Positions 48,983 to 59,546 of a stretch of 64,000 nucleotides of DNA are shown piece after piece. The DNA is from Beroe forskalii (Eukaryota > Ctenophora > Nuda > Beroida > Beroidae): assembly GCA_011033025.1 (NCBI GenBank), contig WFMF01000221.1, positions 186,001 through 250,000 of the forward strand. Direction: 5' to 3'. The first letter of the stretch is position 1; the number at the start of each line of letters is the position of its first letter. The notes beneath the pieces are model-generated. The model was not told the origin of the DNA. It made no database searches and saw only the letters and a program-made list of their open reading frames with translations. A program made the translations under genes and the position numbers.

Positions 48983-50913
48983 GACAGCGCATATGATCAT
49001 GGCAGAGCTCATCGCCACAAGCTACTATGCCACCCACACCAAGCCAACAGACCATCAGGACATCACGGAGGAACGAGCTGAACTCTTGCCGGAGGAGCGG
49101 GGATGTCTGATCTTCTACGAGTGTACCTGTACAGCACTTACCATCCTCCTGAACTCCTACCTCATTTATGTGGTGCTGGTGAAGGTGAGTGGGGAAAATT
49201 CTGAAATGATACATTTTCTGGTTATTTCTTCTTCAATTTGTCTTGAAATCATCCTATTTGTTATGTGTGACGATTCTTACATCAACTCCTGAACCCCCTA
49301 TTATCTCTCTTAACAACTCCCTCATCTCCCTGATAATTATTAAATTATAACTCCCCTGAATCCTTTTCTCTCCCTCAGCTACCTTATCTCCCTTCTTATC
49401 TTCACCTCCCCCTTATCTTTATCGTTATCCTTATCTTTATCTGTATCCTTATATTTTTCCTCCTCAGCTTCATCTCTCCCTTATATTTATCTCCCCCTAT
49501 CTTTATCTTCCGCTTTATCTTCCCCCTTATATTAATCTCCCCCTTTCTTTATCTTCCCCCTTATCTTTATCTTCCCCCTTATCTTTATCTTCCCCCTTAT
49601 CTTTATCTTCTTCCTTATCTTTTTATCCTTCAGCTGCACGTGCTAAAGAACTACATCTACGTTCCTGTGCTGGCAGCAGCCGTCTTAGGCCTTATCCACG
49701 GCATCTGCTGTGATCTCTTCACCGCCATGTCGCTTATCAACCAGGACTGGGTTGGGTCGCTGGACTGGTGTGGAACTGTAGCACTGTTCCACAAGTACAT
49801 CGTGTACTGCATCATTTACTGCCAGATTGTTGTCTCTTTTGAGGTGAGTTTTTGCAGGTGTTCACCAAACTTGTTTTGGACCAAATAAAATTTTTAGATC
49901 TTATCCCCCGTATTTACAGAAATCCTAACTAATCATATTTACAATTGACAAAATATTGATTGGACCCAAAAAAACTAAAATGGTTTGGGTTTAAGAAATT
50001 GAATTAGTTTGGTTTCCATTTCCAAACAATTCGGTTTGTTTCTAAACAATTCGGTTTGGTTTCCAAACAATTCGGTCTGGTTTCCAAACAATTCGGTCTG
50101 GTTTCTAAGCAATTCCCCCGTTTCAGGTTGCGTACTTCGTGAGCCATCCCAACAACTACTCCAGAACGAGCAAGAAGACCCGAGCCTGCATCACCGTAGC
50201 CACCGCCATCGCCATCCTCCTCAACCTTCCCATGATGATCTGCCAGTTCTCCTACCTCAAACCGAGCAACATCCTTCAGGTCGTACCCGCCGGACCTCTT
50301 CAAGCCGAACACCGGCTTCGACTTAGATAAATTCTACTATTACGACGATCTCATCCACATCTGCTACCGGCTGTACTATCCCGGGACTCTGGACTACCAG
50401 ATCATCATCAACTACATCCTGGTCTCGAACATCACTGCCGTGTGCCTGGTCATTGTGTCGTATGCCGTGATAGTCAGGGTGGTGCTCAGGAGCAGATCCA
50501 TGCTCCGGGTTAACTTGGTGGGGAGCGAGAGCAAGCTGAGGACTGATCGGTACAAGAAGCAGAACAAGAAGATTGCCATGATATCCATCCTGACAACGTC
50601 CCTGGTGCTGTTACCATGGTTACCCTCCTTGGTGATCAGTATCATAGACGGGGCTGACATGAAGGCGATAGCGAACGCTTTGGGGTCAATTCATACGGCT
50701 CGCATAAGACGGGCTTCTCAGTACCTATTCTATCTGTTACCCTGGGTCTTTCCCCTGATGACTATCTTAGGAACGCCAGCCATCTCAAGAGCCTCTAGGA
50801 ATATTATACACAGTTTAAACCATAATTACGAACATAAAACACGCTTACCAGGACTTAAGTTACCGGTGACCTTCATATCAATTAAGAAATCAAGAAGTGC
50901 AGAACCAATGTAA
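48983..50913 (+). CDS. Seven-transmembrane receptor-like gene, three coding exons, one apparent frameshift
   Basis: Exon 1 is 48983-49184 (ATG at 48993; the AG at 48981-48982 implies an upstream noncoding exon). Exon 2 is 49634-49843 and exon 3 is 50127-50913, ending in TAA. Both introns are phase 0 with GTGAGT donors. Visible segments: TM1 ALTILLNSYLIYVVLV; TM2 VPVLAAAVLGLIHGICCDLF; TM3 YIVYCIIYCQIVVSFEV; TM4 CITVATAIAILLNLPMMI; an acidic, tyrosine-rich loop; TM5 NITAVCLVIVSYAVIVRVV; a basic third loop (RYKKQNKKIA); TM6 ILTTSLVLLPWLPSLVISII; TM7 YLFYLLPWVFPLMTILGTP. This fits a rhodopsin-class GPCR topology, but TM3 lacks a DRY motif (SFEVAYF stands there) and TM7 has ILGTP instead of NPxxY, so ligand and subfamily cannot be named. 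The reading frame changes by one base near 50277-50281. A possible polyadenylation signal, AATAAA, lies at 51348. Confidence 0.75.
49320..49632. repeat. Pyrimidine-rich CTTATCTTTATCTTCCCC repeat filling receptor intron 1
   Basis: Irregular 18-bp units CCCCCTTATCTTTATCTT dominate the 3' half of the intron and run into the exon-2 acceptor CCTTCAG at 49633. Confidence 0.85.
50008..50116. repeat. 21-bp tandem repeat, five copies, in receptor intron 2
   Basis: The unit is ACAATTCGGTTTGGTTTCCA plus A, with a C/T variant at TCGGTCTGG. It ends ten bases before the exon-3 acceptor TTTCAG at 50126. Confidence 0.9.
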
Positions 50914-52130
50914 GGTGGTAGTTTGTTCTTGATTTAGTAGGAGGGGATTGTTGTTTTAATCTTATTTATATAATGTCGTTTTTATGTGGGTGAAAATGTG
51001 TGTGCGCGCGATGAGCAAAGACTCAATTAGCTGGGCTCCCATTCCGATTCCATGATCAAGAATTTAAAAATCATCCCCAATTTAAATAACAGTATTCATC
51101 AAAAATAATTATTTACCTTTTCAGGCAACTGTAGCTTGGCTATTAAAATTTTTGGTTTTTATTTATGATTCATTTACAAATGAATGTTCTACTATATTTG
51201 ATCGTGTTATTGTGTTTAATGTCGATTATTTGTTGTATCATTATTTTATTTTTCCAATTCCATATGATATCAAGATTGTCTTCCTTTGATGTTTGCCTTC
51301 TCAATTTGAATCCCCTCACCTGAATGCTGGTTTAAAACACTGTTTTGAATAAATTAGTAAAGCACTGGTTTGATAAATTAATGAGAATGGGGTATTTAGC
51401 TTGGTCAGCAATCATTGCCAATATTGTGCAGAAACTTAGAGAAGTTGTAAAAAACAAAAAAAACTTGAAAAAAACTTTAAAAATAAACCAATTAATATTT
51501 CCTTACTCAAATTGATAGCACCAAGCAATGAGACATTTGGCCAAACACTGGTTAGGGTCAGGGAAGAGAGATAAATTCAAAATTGTGCTTTATAGGCGTT
51601 AGGCCAAATGACCTAGAACCCCGGATAATATTCAGTACTCATCAATAGGTATTTCCTTTGATTTGGCTGGAGCTGAAAGTGAATGCTCTGTGCAAAAACT
51701 GGTGTTCCATAAACATTATAGTTGCAGCGCTAAACAATAAACTTCAAGTTAGATCATATTCATTTGCAATGCAAAACAATACAAGTTAGATCGCATCCAC
51801 ACACCTAACAAGGAGCAAAGTATAGTTGCAACGTGCAGCCCATTTGCTCTGCACCCTCCTCTTGACCGCATAAACAATTTGTTTCCAATTCTACCAGAAT
51901 CATGGCCGACACACCCTCTCATAATTGAGAACAATACCTAAGTACATCAATCATTTTTTAACGTTCTGCATCAGTAAGATGGTTGAACTTAAATGAAATG
52001 AAGCAGTGGGTACTGGTAGTGCTGAACTTCGGGCAGGTTCGGTAAAACGTTTCAAGGTTCGGTACGGTTGCGCGGCTCGGTATATTTTGTGAGGTCTGAA
52101 CGTTAACTACACTTGAATGGAAAACGTTAA
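50914..52130. other. 3' flank of the receptor gene and AT-rich intergenic DNA
   Basis: It contains a plausible AATAAA at 51348 and otherwise no gene or repeat I could support. Confidence 0.5.
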
Positions 52131-52134
52131 CTCA

Positions 52135-55100
52135 TCAAAAAAACCCCTCCTAACCTTTTTATTCCCTTTTAAATTTTTTGTTTTAAATTTGTATTAAAAA
52201 AAGAGATTTCACTGGGGTTTTTCTAAAAGGGAAAAAAATTTGGGTCCGTTCGAGTTTTAAAAATAATTTTGGTTCCTTTTTTTTCCCCGATTTCCCCCAA
52301 AAAGGGTTTTTGTTTTTTTTAACCAAAAACAGTTTTTATCCCCTTTTTTCCCCCGGGGTCGTGGTCCCCCGTTGTAAGTCCCTTTGATGTGTCCCCGTTG
52401 TTGGGGCCCTGTTCGTATGTCCCCTTCTGTGGTCCCCCGTTCGGTTCCCCGTTAGTAAGGGCTCTGCAATGCCCTTTGGATAGGGTCCCCTGTTAACTTT
52501 TGTCCCCGTTGTGTAGGGGCTCTGTTCGATAGTGTCCCCCGTTGGTAGGGTCCTGTTCTTTAAGTTCCCCCGTTGTGAGGGGGGGTCTGAAAATTGGGTC
52601 CCCTGTTGTGTAGGGTCTCTTTCTTTATATGCCCTTTGGGTAGGGGCTCTTTCGTATTCTTTGTATGGTCCCCTGAACTTTATTCTTTGGGGATAGGGGC
52701 TCTGTTTTGGGGTTTCCTTGGTAGGGGGCCCCTGTTCGTGTGTCCCCGTTGGTGGGTCCCTCTGTTAATTTAGTGTCCCCCGTTGTATAAGGTCCTTTTT
52801 TTATGGTTTCCCCGTTTTTGGGTCTCTGTTCTTTTGGTGCCCCCGTTGGTAGAGTTTTGTTCTTAGGGGTCCCCCGTTGGGGATAGGGGCCCTTTTCTTT
52901 ATAGGTCCCTGTTGGGAGTAGGGTCCCCTGTTAAATTTTGGTTTCCCCGTTGTAAGGGGCCCCTTTTTTAATGTCCCCTTTGTATAGGGTTCTCTCTTGT
53001 AGTGTCCCCCGTTGTATGGTCCCCTGTTCTTTGGGGTCCCCGTTGGGGATAGGGGCCTGTTCTTGGTGTCCCCGTTTGGGGTAGGGTCCCTTTTTTTAGG
53101 GGCCCCGTTGGTTTTTCTGTTCGAAGGGGCCCGTGTAGGGTCTCTGTTTTGGGGTCCCCTGTTGTGTGGCCTCTCTTCTTTTGTGTCCCCCGTTGTGATA
53201 AGGGGGCCTTTCATAGTGTCCCTTTGTATGGGTCCCTTTTTCTTTGTAGTGTCCCCTGTTGTGATGGGTCCTTGTATTCCTGTTGTGAAGGGTTTGAATT
53301 TTAGTGTCCTGTTGGATGGGGCCCCTGTTCATAGGGTTCCGTTGTGATAGGGTTTTTTCTTTGATAGTTCCCCGTTGGGGAAGGGTCCCCTGTTCTTGAT
53401 GGGGCCCCGTTGGTAGGGGCCCCTTTTCTTTGTTTGGGCCCCGGGTTTTTAAAAGGTCTCTTTTTGGGGATGTCCCCTTTGTGTAGGTTTTTGTTCTTGG
53501 TAGTGTCCCCCGTTGTATAGGTCTCTTTCTTTATAGTGTCCCCTTTGGTAGGGGCCTGTTAACTTGATAATTTCCCCCGTTTGATAGGGTCCCCTGTTCT
53601 TTTGGGGCCCCCGTTGGTAGGTCCTTGTTAACTTATTGGGCTGTTTTAGGGTCTCTGTTCTTGTGGTCCCCTGTTGGGGATTCCCCTGTTTTGATAGGGG
53701 CCCCCGTTTGGGGAGGGTCTCTGTTAATTTTTAATTTCCCCGTTGTGAAGGGGGCCCTGTTCTTTATGTCCCCGTTGTGATGGGTCCTGTTGATAGGGGC
53801 TCCTGTTTTCGGTCCTGTTCTTAATTTCCTGTTTGATAGGGTCCCCTGTTCTAATGTCCCCCGTTTATAGGGGCCCCTGTTGTTTTATTGTCCCCATGAT
53901 AGTTTGGCTTAGTGTCCCTTTTTATTTGGGGCTCTGTTCTTAGTGTCCCCCGTTGTAAGGCCTCGTTCTTTTGGGGTCCCCGTTGTAATTTTGGGTTTCT
54001 GTTAAATGTGTCCCCCGTTGTTGGCCTCTGTTTATGGTCCCCGGGGATAAGGTCCTTGGAAATTTTGTGCCCCCGTTCGAAGGGTCCCCTGTTCTTATGT
54101 GTCCCCTTTGTGATAGGTCCCCTGTTCGTAGTGTCCCCCGTTTGATGGTCCCTGCTTTATAGGGTCCCCCTTTTTTGCGGTCCCTGTTCTTGGTTTTCCC
54201 CGTTGGGGATGGGGGTTTAAACTTGATAGTGTCCCCTTTAAAGGGTTTTGTTCGTAGTGTCCCCTTTTGTATGGGGGCTCTTTCTTGATAGTGTCCCCCT
54301 TTTTGGGGAGGGGCCCCCTGTTCTTGTATTCCCCCTTTTTGTATAGGTTTGTTAATTGGTCCCCGTTGTATTAGGGTCCCTGTTCAAGGCCCCTTTTAAA
54401 ATCTCTGAAAATTTTATTCCCCTTTTTGTGATAGGGTCCCTTTTGGGTTCCCCGTTTGTGTCGGGCCCCTGTTGGTTTCCCCTTTGGTTAGGGTCTCGTT
54501 CGTAGTGTCACTTTGTAATTTTTTGTTCGTGTTCCCCGGGGATAGGGGTCTCTTTTTGGATAGTGATTTGTATAGGGTCTCTTTTTTATGTTCCCCCTTT
54601 TTGAGTAGGGGCCCCTTTTTTGGGGAGGTCCCCGGTATGGGGCCCCTGTTAAAATGTGTCCCCAGGTAGGGTCCCTGTTCTTGATGCAAGGGATGTTTGC
54701 CGTTTGGGGAAACCAATCAATTTTCTTGGACCTTTTATGTTTTAGTTCTACGCATGTGTTTGCCTTCAAAATAATCCCCGTTTGGGAAAAGAGGAAAAAT
54801 TTTGGGTATTTCCAAAAAATTTAAGAATTTTAAAAAAATCCCCGATATTTTTAAAATTAGATATTTTTGACAACGAAGGGGGTTTTTTTGGCAAAGGTCG
54901 ATGAAAATATCAGATTTTCAATATTTGTTTTCTCAAAATTCAATATTTAAACGTTTTTTTCTAACATATTTCAAAATGTAAAATTTTTTGGGGGATGCTT
55001 CAATCTTAAATAATCATTCTGCGTGTTTTCTTGAAACAAAGTTTATGAAAAAAAAGAGTTTATTTTTATCTCATTAAAAAATCATTTCCCAAAATTTTTT

Positions 55101-56165
55101 AAAAAAAATGACTTTGACTTTAAAAAAAAATACTTGTAATTTGAACTAAGATTTTAATTACAGTTCATTATATTTTATCATCTGCATTGAATACCTAGTA
55201 TGCAAAATCATTATACTATTATAGTCATCACTATAATGATATTAGAGACCATTTATTAAATACTTGAATGTAGCACGCTTTGCTGACCATTTTACAGGAA
55301 AAAAGATTCTATTATTAGTTTATTGTGTTAAATAGTGGTCTCATTAACTTTATAGTTCATAACATCAGACTGTAATCATTTGTTGACCCATGTTACTGGG
55401 TCAGAAAAGCAAGCCAAAAAACAAAATGGTATAGAATTCTCTTCAAAGCAGTTGTGATCATGAGGCATAAATTAATACCATCTCATTTCCAGCATACTGA
55501 GTGAGTATCATACAGTATGAGTTATACAGCTGTTTAAAGGTTTTCTATGTAGTTTGGAGCCTTGGCCAGGCAATTCAGGCCTTTGTGAAACTTGACTAGT
55601 AACTCTAGCATCCTTTTGCTGCATCTGTTTGTAATGTTCTACCGTAATTACCTACATTATGCCTGCAGAATAGTCAGTTTCCAAAACAGATCCTTTGGAG
55701 AAGTTTTTTGGAGAAAATTCTTTTTTTTTTTGCTCCCTTTAAAGGAAACTTCCCAGGGTTAAATGTTCCTGCAAAAATATGGTTTAAGCCCCCAACATAA
55801 AATTTTAGGTAACATTGACATTTATAATTTGTCTCACTTGTCAATAGTCAGGTTTTTGTCATAAAAGGGTTTTGGGGAAATTTGGGGCTGGCCTGATGCA
55901 TCATTAGACTTACATTGAACATTAAATCGTGACATCCAAAAAATCCCTTTAAAAAGGGTTTTTATTTCCCTTTTTTCCCTTTTAAAAACAAATTTTTTGC
56001 AACCCTCTTCATTTCTTTTTAGTTTTAAAAAGGATTTCAAGAAATTTACTGTTTTTGGACAAAGACAAAGGAAAATGAATTTAAAACACTCCGGCTTAGG
56101 GTTTGGTTCCCTTTCCATTTTTTTAATTTCTTTAAAGGGAAAAAATTTCCCCTCTTTTAAAATGT
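52135..56165. other. Probable low-quality assembly segment around the second satellite array
   Basis: Flanks at about 52140-52370, 54690-55140 and 55690-56165 show abnormal runs (AAAAAA, TTTTTT, GGGAAAAAAATTTGGG) absent from the rest of the window. Positions 55150-55690 look normal. Nothing coding should be called here. Confidence 0.65.
52370..54690. repeat. Inverted, highly noisy array of the 40-bp satellite
   Basis: Read on the minus strand it carries the same words as 34823-35988: GTCCCCTGTTAACTT, GATAGTGTCCCC, GATAGGGTCC. Units are of variable length, with bases replaced by GGGG, CCCC or TTTT runs, and no two are alike. Open frames in both directions are by-products of the repeat. The pattern looks like consensus errors rather than natural decay. 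Confidence 0.85.
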
Positions 56166-56842
56166 AATTTCCCCTTGGTCACCTGACTTTTGTGTTTCTA
56201 GGAGATTTCTTAAGGACAGATTTTATCAAATTTTTCATCACTATCAAGGCCAAAATTCTCAAGTCTTGGAAGTTTCCTAAAACAATTCCAGAACCATGGT
56301 GCCTTATATGAAAAAATAGATAGATGGCTCAACAGTGTGTCAGGAACCTGTTGCCACTGCGCTTTGATATGTTGAGGGTCTGATAGATAGGCTTGGGCTC
56401 CTTAGACTGAACTATTTTCACAAGTAGGTATACCTGTATGGACTGTAGGTATACCTTCATGCAGAGTTCGACAATAGCGCTGACTGATATGAAATGATAA
56501 ATTTAAATTATTGCTACCTCGATTGCTGTTGTTACATCGATATGGTCGAAACAATTACGGAATATCAACAAATTGCTAGTTCTGGTAAGTAATCAAAGTA
56601 CAAAATACAAGCTCCCATAACCGTTTCAGCATGCACTAATACACACATAATGAAGGATATTAAGTTTTACATGCTTACATGATGCAGGAAATTCTGCTCT
56701 ATCTCTCTCAGCCCATTACAGATCGAGAGCTTTGTACCTACTTGCTTTTATTGCTTCTGCTTGTACAGTATATCTTCAAGTAAATAATATCAGCCTTTTG
56801 TACAGTACACGAGGACAAACAGTCCTCGGTATCTTACCCCCA

Positions 56843-56932
56843 GCGCGCGAAAAATCGACTCATCAACGTCATCAACTCACTACATTGTGCCATGATAATG
56901 ACGACTTCATAACTGCCTATTTTTCTCGTTTG
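56843..56932 (-). mobile_element. Inverted copy of the GACGTCATTATCATAGCG MITE family
   Basis: GCGCGAAAAATCGACTCATC, AACGTCATCAACTCACTAC, CCATGATAATGACGACTTCA and CTGCCTATTTTTCTCGTT reproduce the 48087-48167 element in reverse orientation. A right-end fragment, GTGACGTTGATCAGCCTATA, follows at 56992. Confidence 0.75.
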
Positions 56933-57022
56933 GGCATAGGACATCGCCCCTGGCTTGTGACGCTATTTTCACTGTTTGCAAGGGCGCATTAGTGACGTTG
57001 ATCAGCCTATATTCTCAATGAT

Positions 57023-59132
57023 CGAGGTCCAGTCTTTTGTACCTGCACACTCCAACAGACCTTTATCAATACCTAAACCGTTTAGAGATGGGAAATCGAT
57101 AGTTTAGAGTTTTTCAATTGGTCAATGCAGCTCGCTTCGTATAAATAAAACTGTTCATTGATCGGTGTACGTTGCTAGCGTTTTATTCTTTTATTTTCTT
57201 CATTATTTTTACGTGGCCCAATTAACGCGCTCATAGACTAGCTTTAAACAAATGAGAACTCTAATAGCTTAATGGATTAATAAGTAGTTAAGTCATTGCT
57301 CGAATATAATTGAATGTATAATATATACATTGTACACAGCCATATATGTTTGACAACAAGCTCTGTGAGGCTGGATCAGCTGCTGTTGCATGTTACTTAA
57401 TTCAGTTTGTATACACGTATACAATCTCTAAGTCTCTAGTAAGCTTTGATGTCTTGTAAGTTTGTAAGCTGGTTATCTCTTGAACTGTTTATGTCCTTTC
57501 GGTCGATTTTTAATCTTTTCTGAATTGTTATCTTCTTTCTTTTGACGTCCTTTCCAGAATGCAATTTGCTTGATTTAGTATAAGCGATTCAATTCTTCCA
57601 CAACTATAAAATAAGACTTTAAAATATTTAAAGGATTATCCAGTTGCCCATATGACTTTTGTGCTATTGTTGGCATTTAGCTCGCACATGGTACGCAAAA
57701 GACATGCAGTCATGCACAATATAAGACAATACAACCGTACAGTACAAGCAGATGCTATGACCATGCAGCACTCGTATATTGTTCTGTATATGGTCTATGG
57801 AATGAATAGCTAACTAAATAAATAAGACTGGACTAACTATCTCATGATTCACTTCCACGCAGAGTGATAAACAGCTGTTCCTAAAACTTGTGAAGGACCC
57901 GGAAACCCAAATATTCTCACAGTTCCAGGCATTATAAAGCTAGGGTATATAATATTATGTGCAGTTGGTAGTACAATATATGAGCCAGTGTGTAACTAGA
58001 GTATCACATAATATCGGTTGCCATGACAACGCCTGATTCTGCCATGCCCCGACTCTCTCTCCCTCTGGTAGGCTCAGTGAGTCCTACTGACCTGTGATAT
58101 TCAATACTTCCACCTCTCACTTTGTATATTACGTAGTGTGTACTCGCAGTAAATCCTGCTCCACTTTCATTCAAATATAAATTTGTTGAATTAATGACAC
58201 TAAGTGTGACCAACATATTTTCTGTGAACTGTGCACTGTGGCATCATCATATGCTGCCTCGCAGTTGACATGTGCCACCTAGAGTAAAGGAGTAGAAGGC
58301 ACAACAAGTTGCAATGACCCCGGCCTTTGTGTTAGATCAGCATTATTATTGCTGGTGATTTGAATTTGTTTTCTGTTGAAGGAATATTTTGCACCTATAT
58401 TTGAACTTGTTCTCTGTTGTACCTATGTATTTTGCACCTAAATTTATCTAACCCAGATCGTTTTCATGTTTGGAATTTAAACTCTGTTTGCTTTTTCTTG
58501 GCTCAGTCCAGCGTCCTGCAGAATGCAGCGGCAGATCATTAATTGTAGCATACATTTGTTTAGTTTTTATTTATAGATTTATTATCTACCCAGATTCCAG
58601 AATTCAGTATGTTAATGGCTCTTCTTGATGTCGTGTCCCTGTGTTCGGCCCCCAGAATGATTTCTTGTAAATCTATATCGTGAAAAACTTCTGAAATATT
58701 TTAATCCCTTCCCCCATTAAATTTTATATAAGTAACGACTAACGTTATATATCGTGAAAATAATTTGATAAATATTAGCCGAGAAAGCTCTATTATAAAG
58801 TTTGCTAAATTTTGATTTTATTAGATCCTACAATGTTCATAACTGCATTTAATAAGAATTCTGTCATTTGACAAATTCTGTTGAGCAATGCCCACTGTTG
58901 ATGAAAATGAGAGCAATGGCGTCCTTGACAGATTCCCAACAAGGAAAGTGGACGTTGTAGACTTTCATGACTGTTCACAGGTTTCCATGTCTGATTTTCG
59001 ATTATCTCTGTCGATATTGTTGAATCATTTTCCATAATGGGCGGCTCACTTCCCAGTCATTAATATTAAATTGCACTATAAATATAGAAATAGGTAGGTA
59101 CCAGAATTGCAAATCATCCTCAAATATGTCAG
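57023..59132. other. Region upstream of the STXBP4-like PDZ1 exon
   Basis: The first exon(s) of the STXBP4-like gene must lie here or further left, because the exon at 59133 starts at the GLGL loop. I found no convincing initiator exon. Confidence 0.45.
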
Positions 59133-59546
59133 GGACTTGGACTTAAGATATTCGGGGGTACCAGTCTGACTGGAGAGGAGCATGGTATATTCGTGAAGCA
59201 ACTGGTACCAGGTGGTCTTGCTGCTGTATCAGGCAGACTCAAGGCAGGAGACCAGCTTTTAGAGGTCAGCAAACAGTTTCTATTACAGAAGTTATAAATA
59301 ATGATGCTTATCTAATCTCGCCACTCCAATAATCTAATAATCGCCTCTTCAATAATCGTTTCCAAAATCATTGAATGTTTGGAAGTTTGAAGACTCCTTT
59401 TGACACTTTGTGACATCCTGATGTTCTCCATCATCTCATGAGTTGTGTGTTGTTGGCAGGTCAATGGCAGACCCTTGTCTAATATAACCAACAGCAGAGC
59501 AGTCTCCATGTTGAGGGCCTGCGCAGCACAGAGGATCCTTACCCTG
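59133..59546 (+). CDS. STXBP4: PDZ domain 1 of the STXBP4-like protein
   Basis: Two phase-0 exons encode most of a PDZ domain: the carboxylate-binding loop GLGLKIFGG, a strand GIFVKQLVPGGLAAVSGRL, then KAGDQLLE|VNGRPLSNITNSRAV and the last strand RILTLV, which runs into the next exon. The exon begins exactly at the GLGL loop, so the first beta strand must come from an upstream exon not identified. The donor after KAGDQLLE is GTCAGC, a weaker match than its neighbours. Human STXBP4 has a single PDZ; this copy is additional. Confidence 0.85.

Noticed and set aside
52801-54769. Open frames of 65-137 codons on both strands
   Set aside because: They lie in the degraded satellite, are low-complexity (repeated RGP/KGP), and the sequence itself is doubtful.
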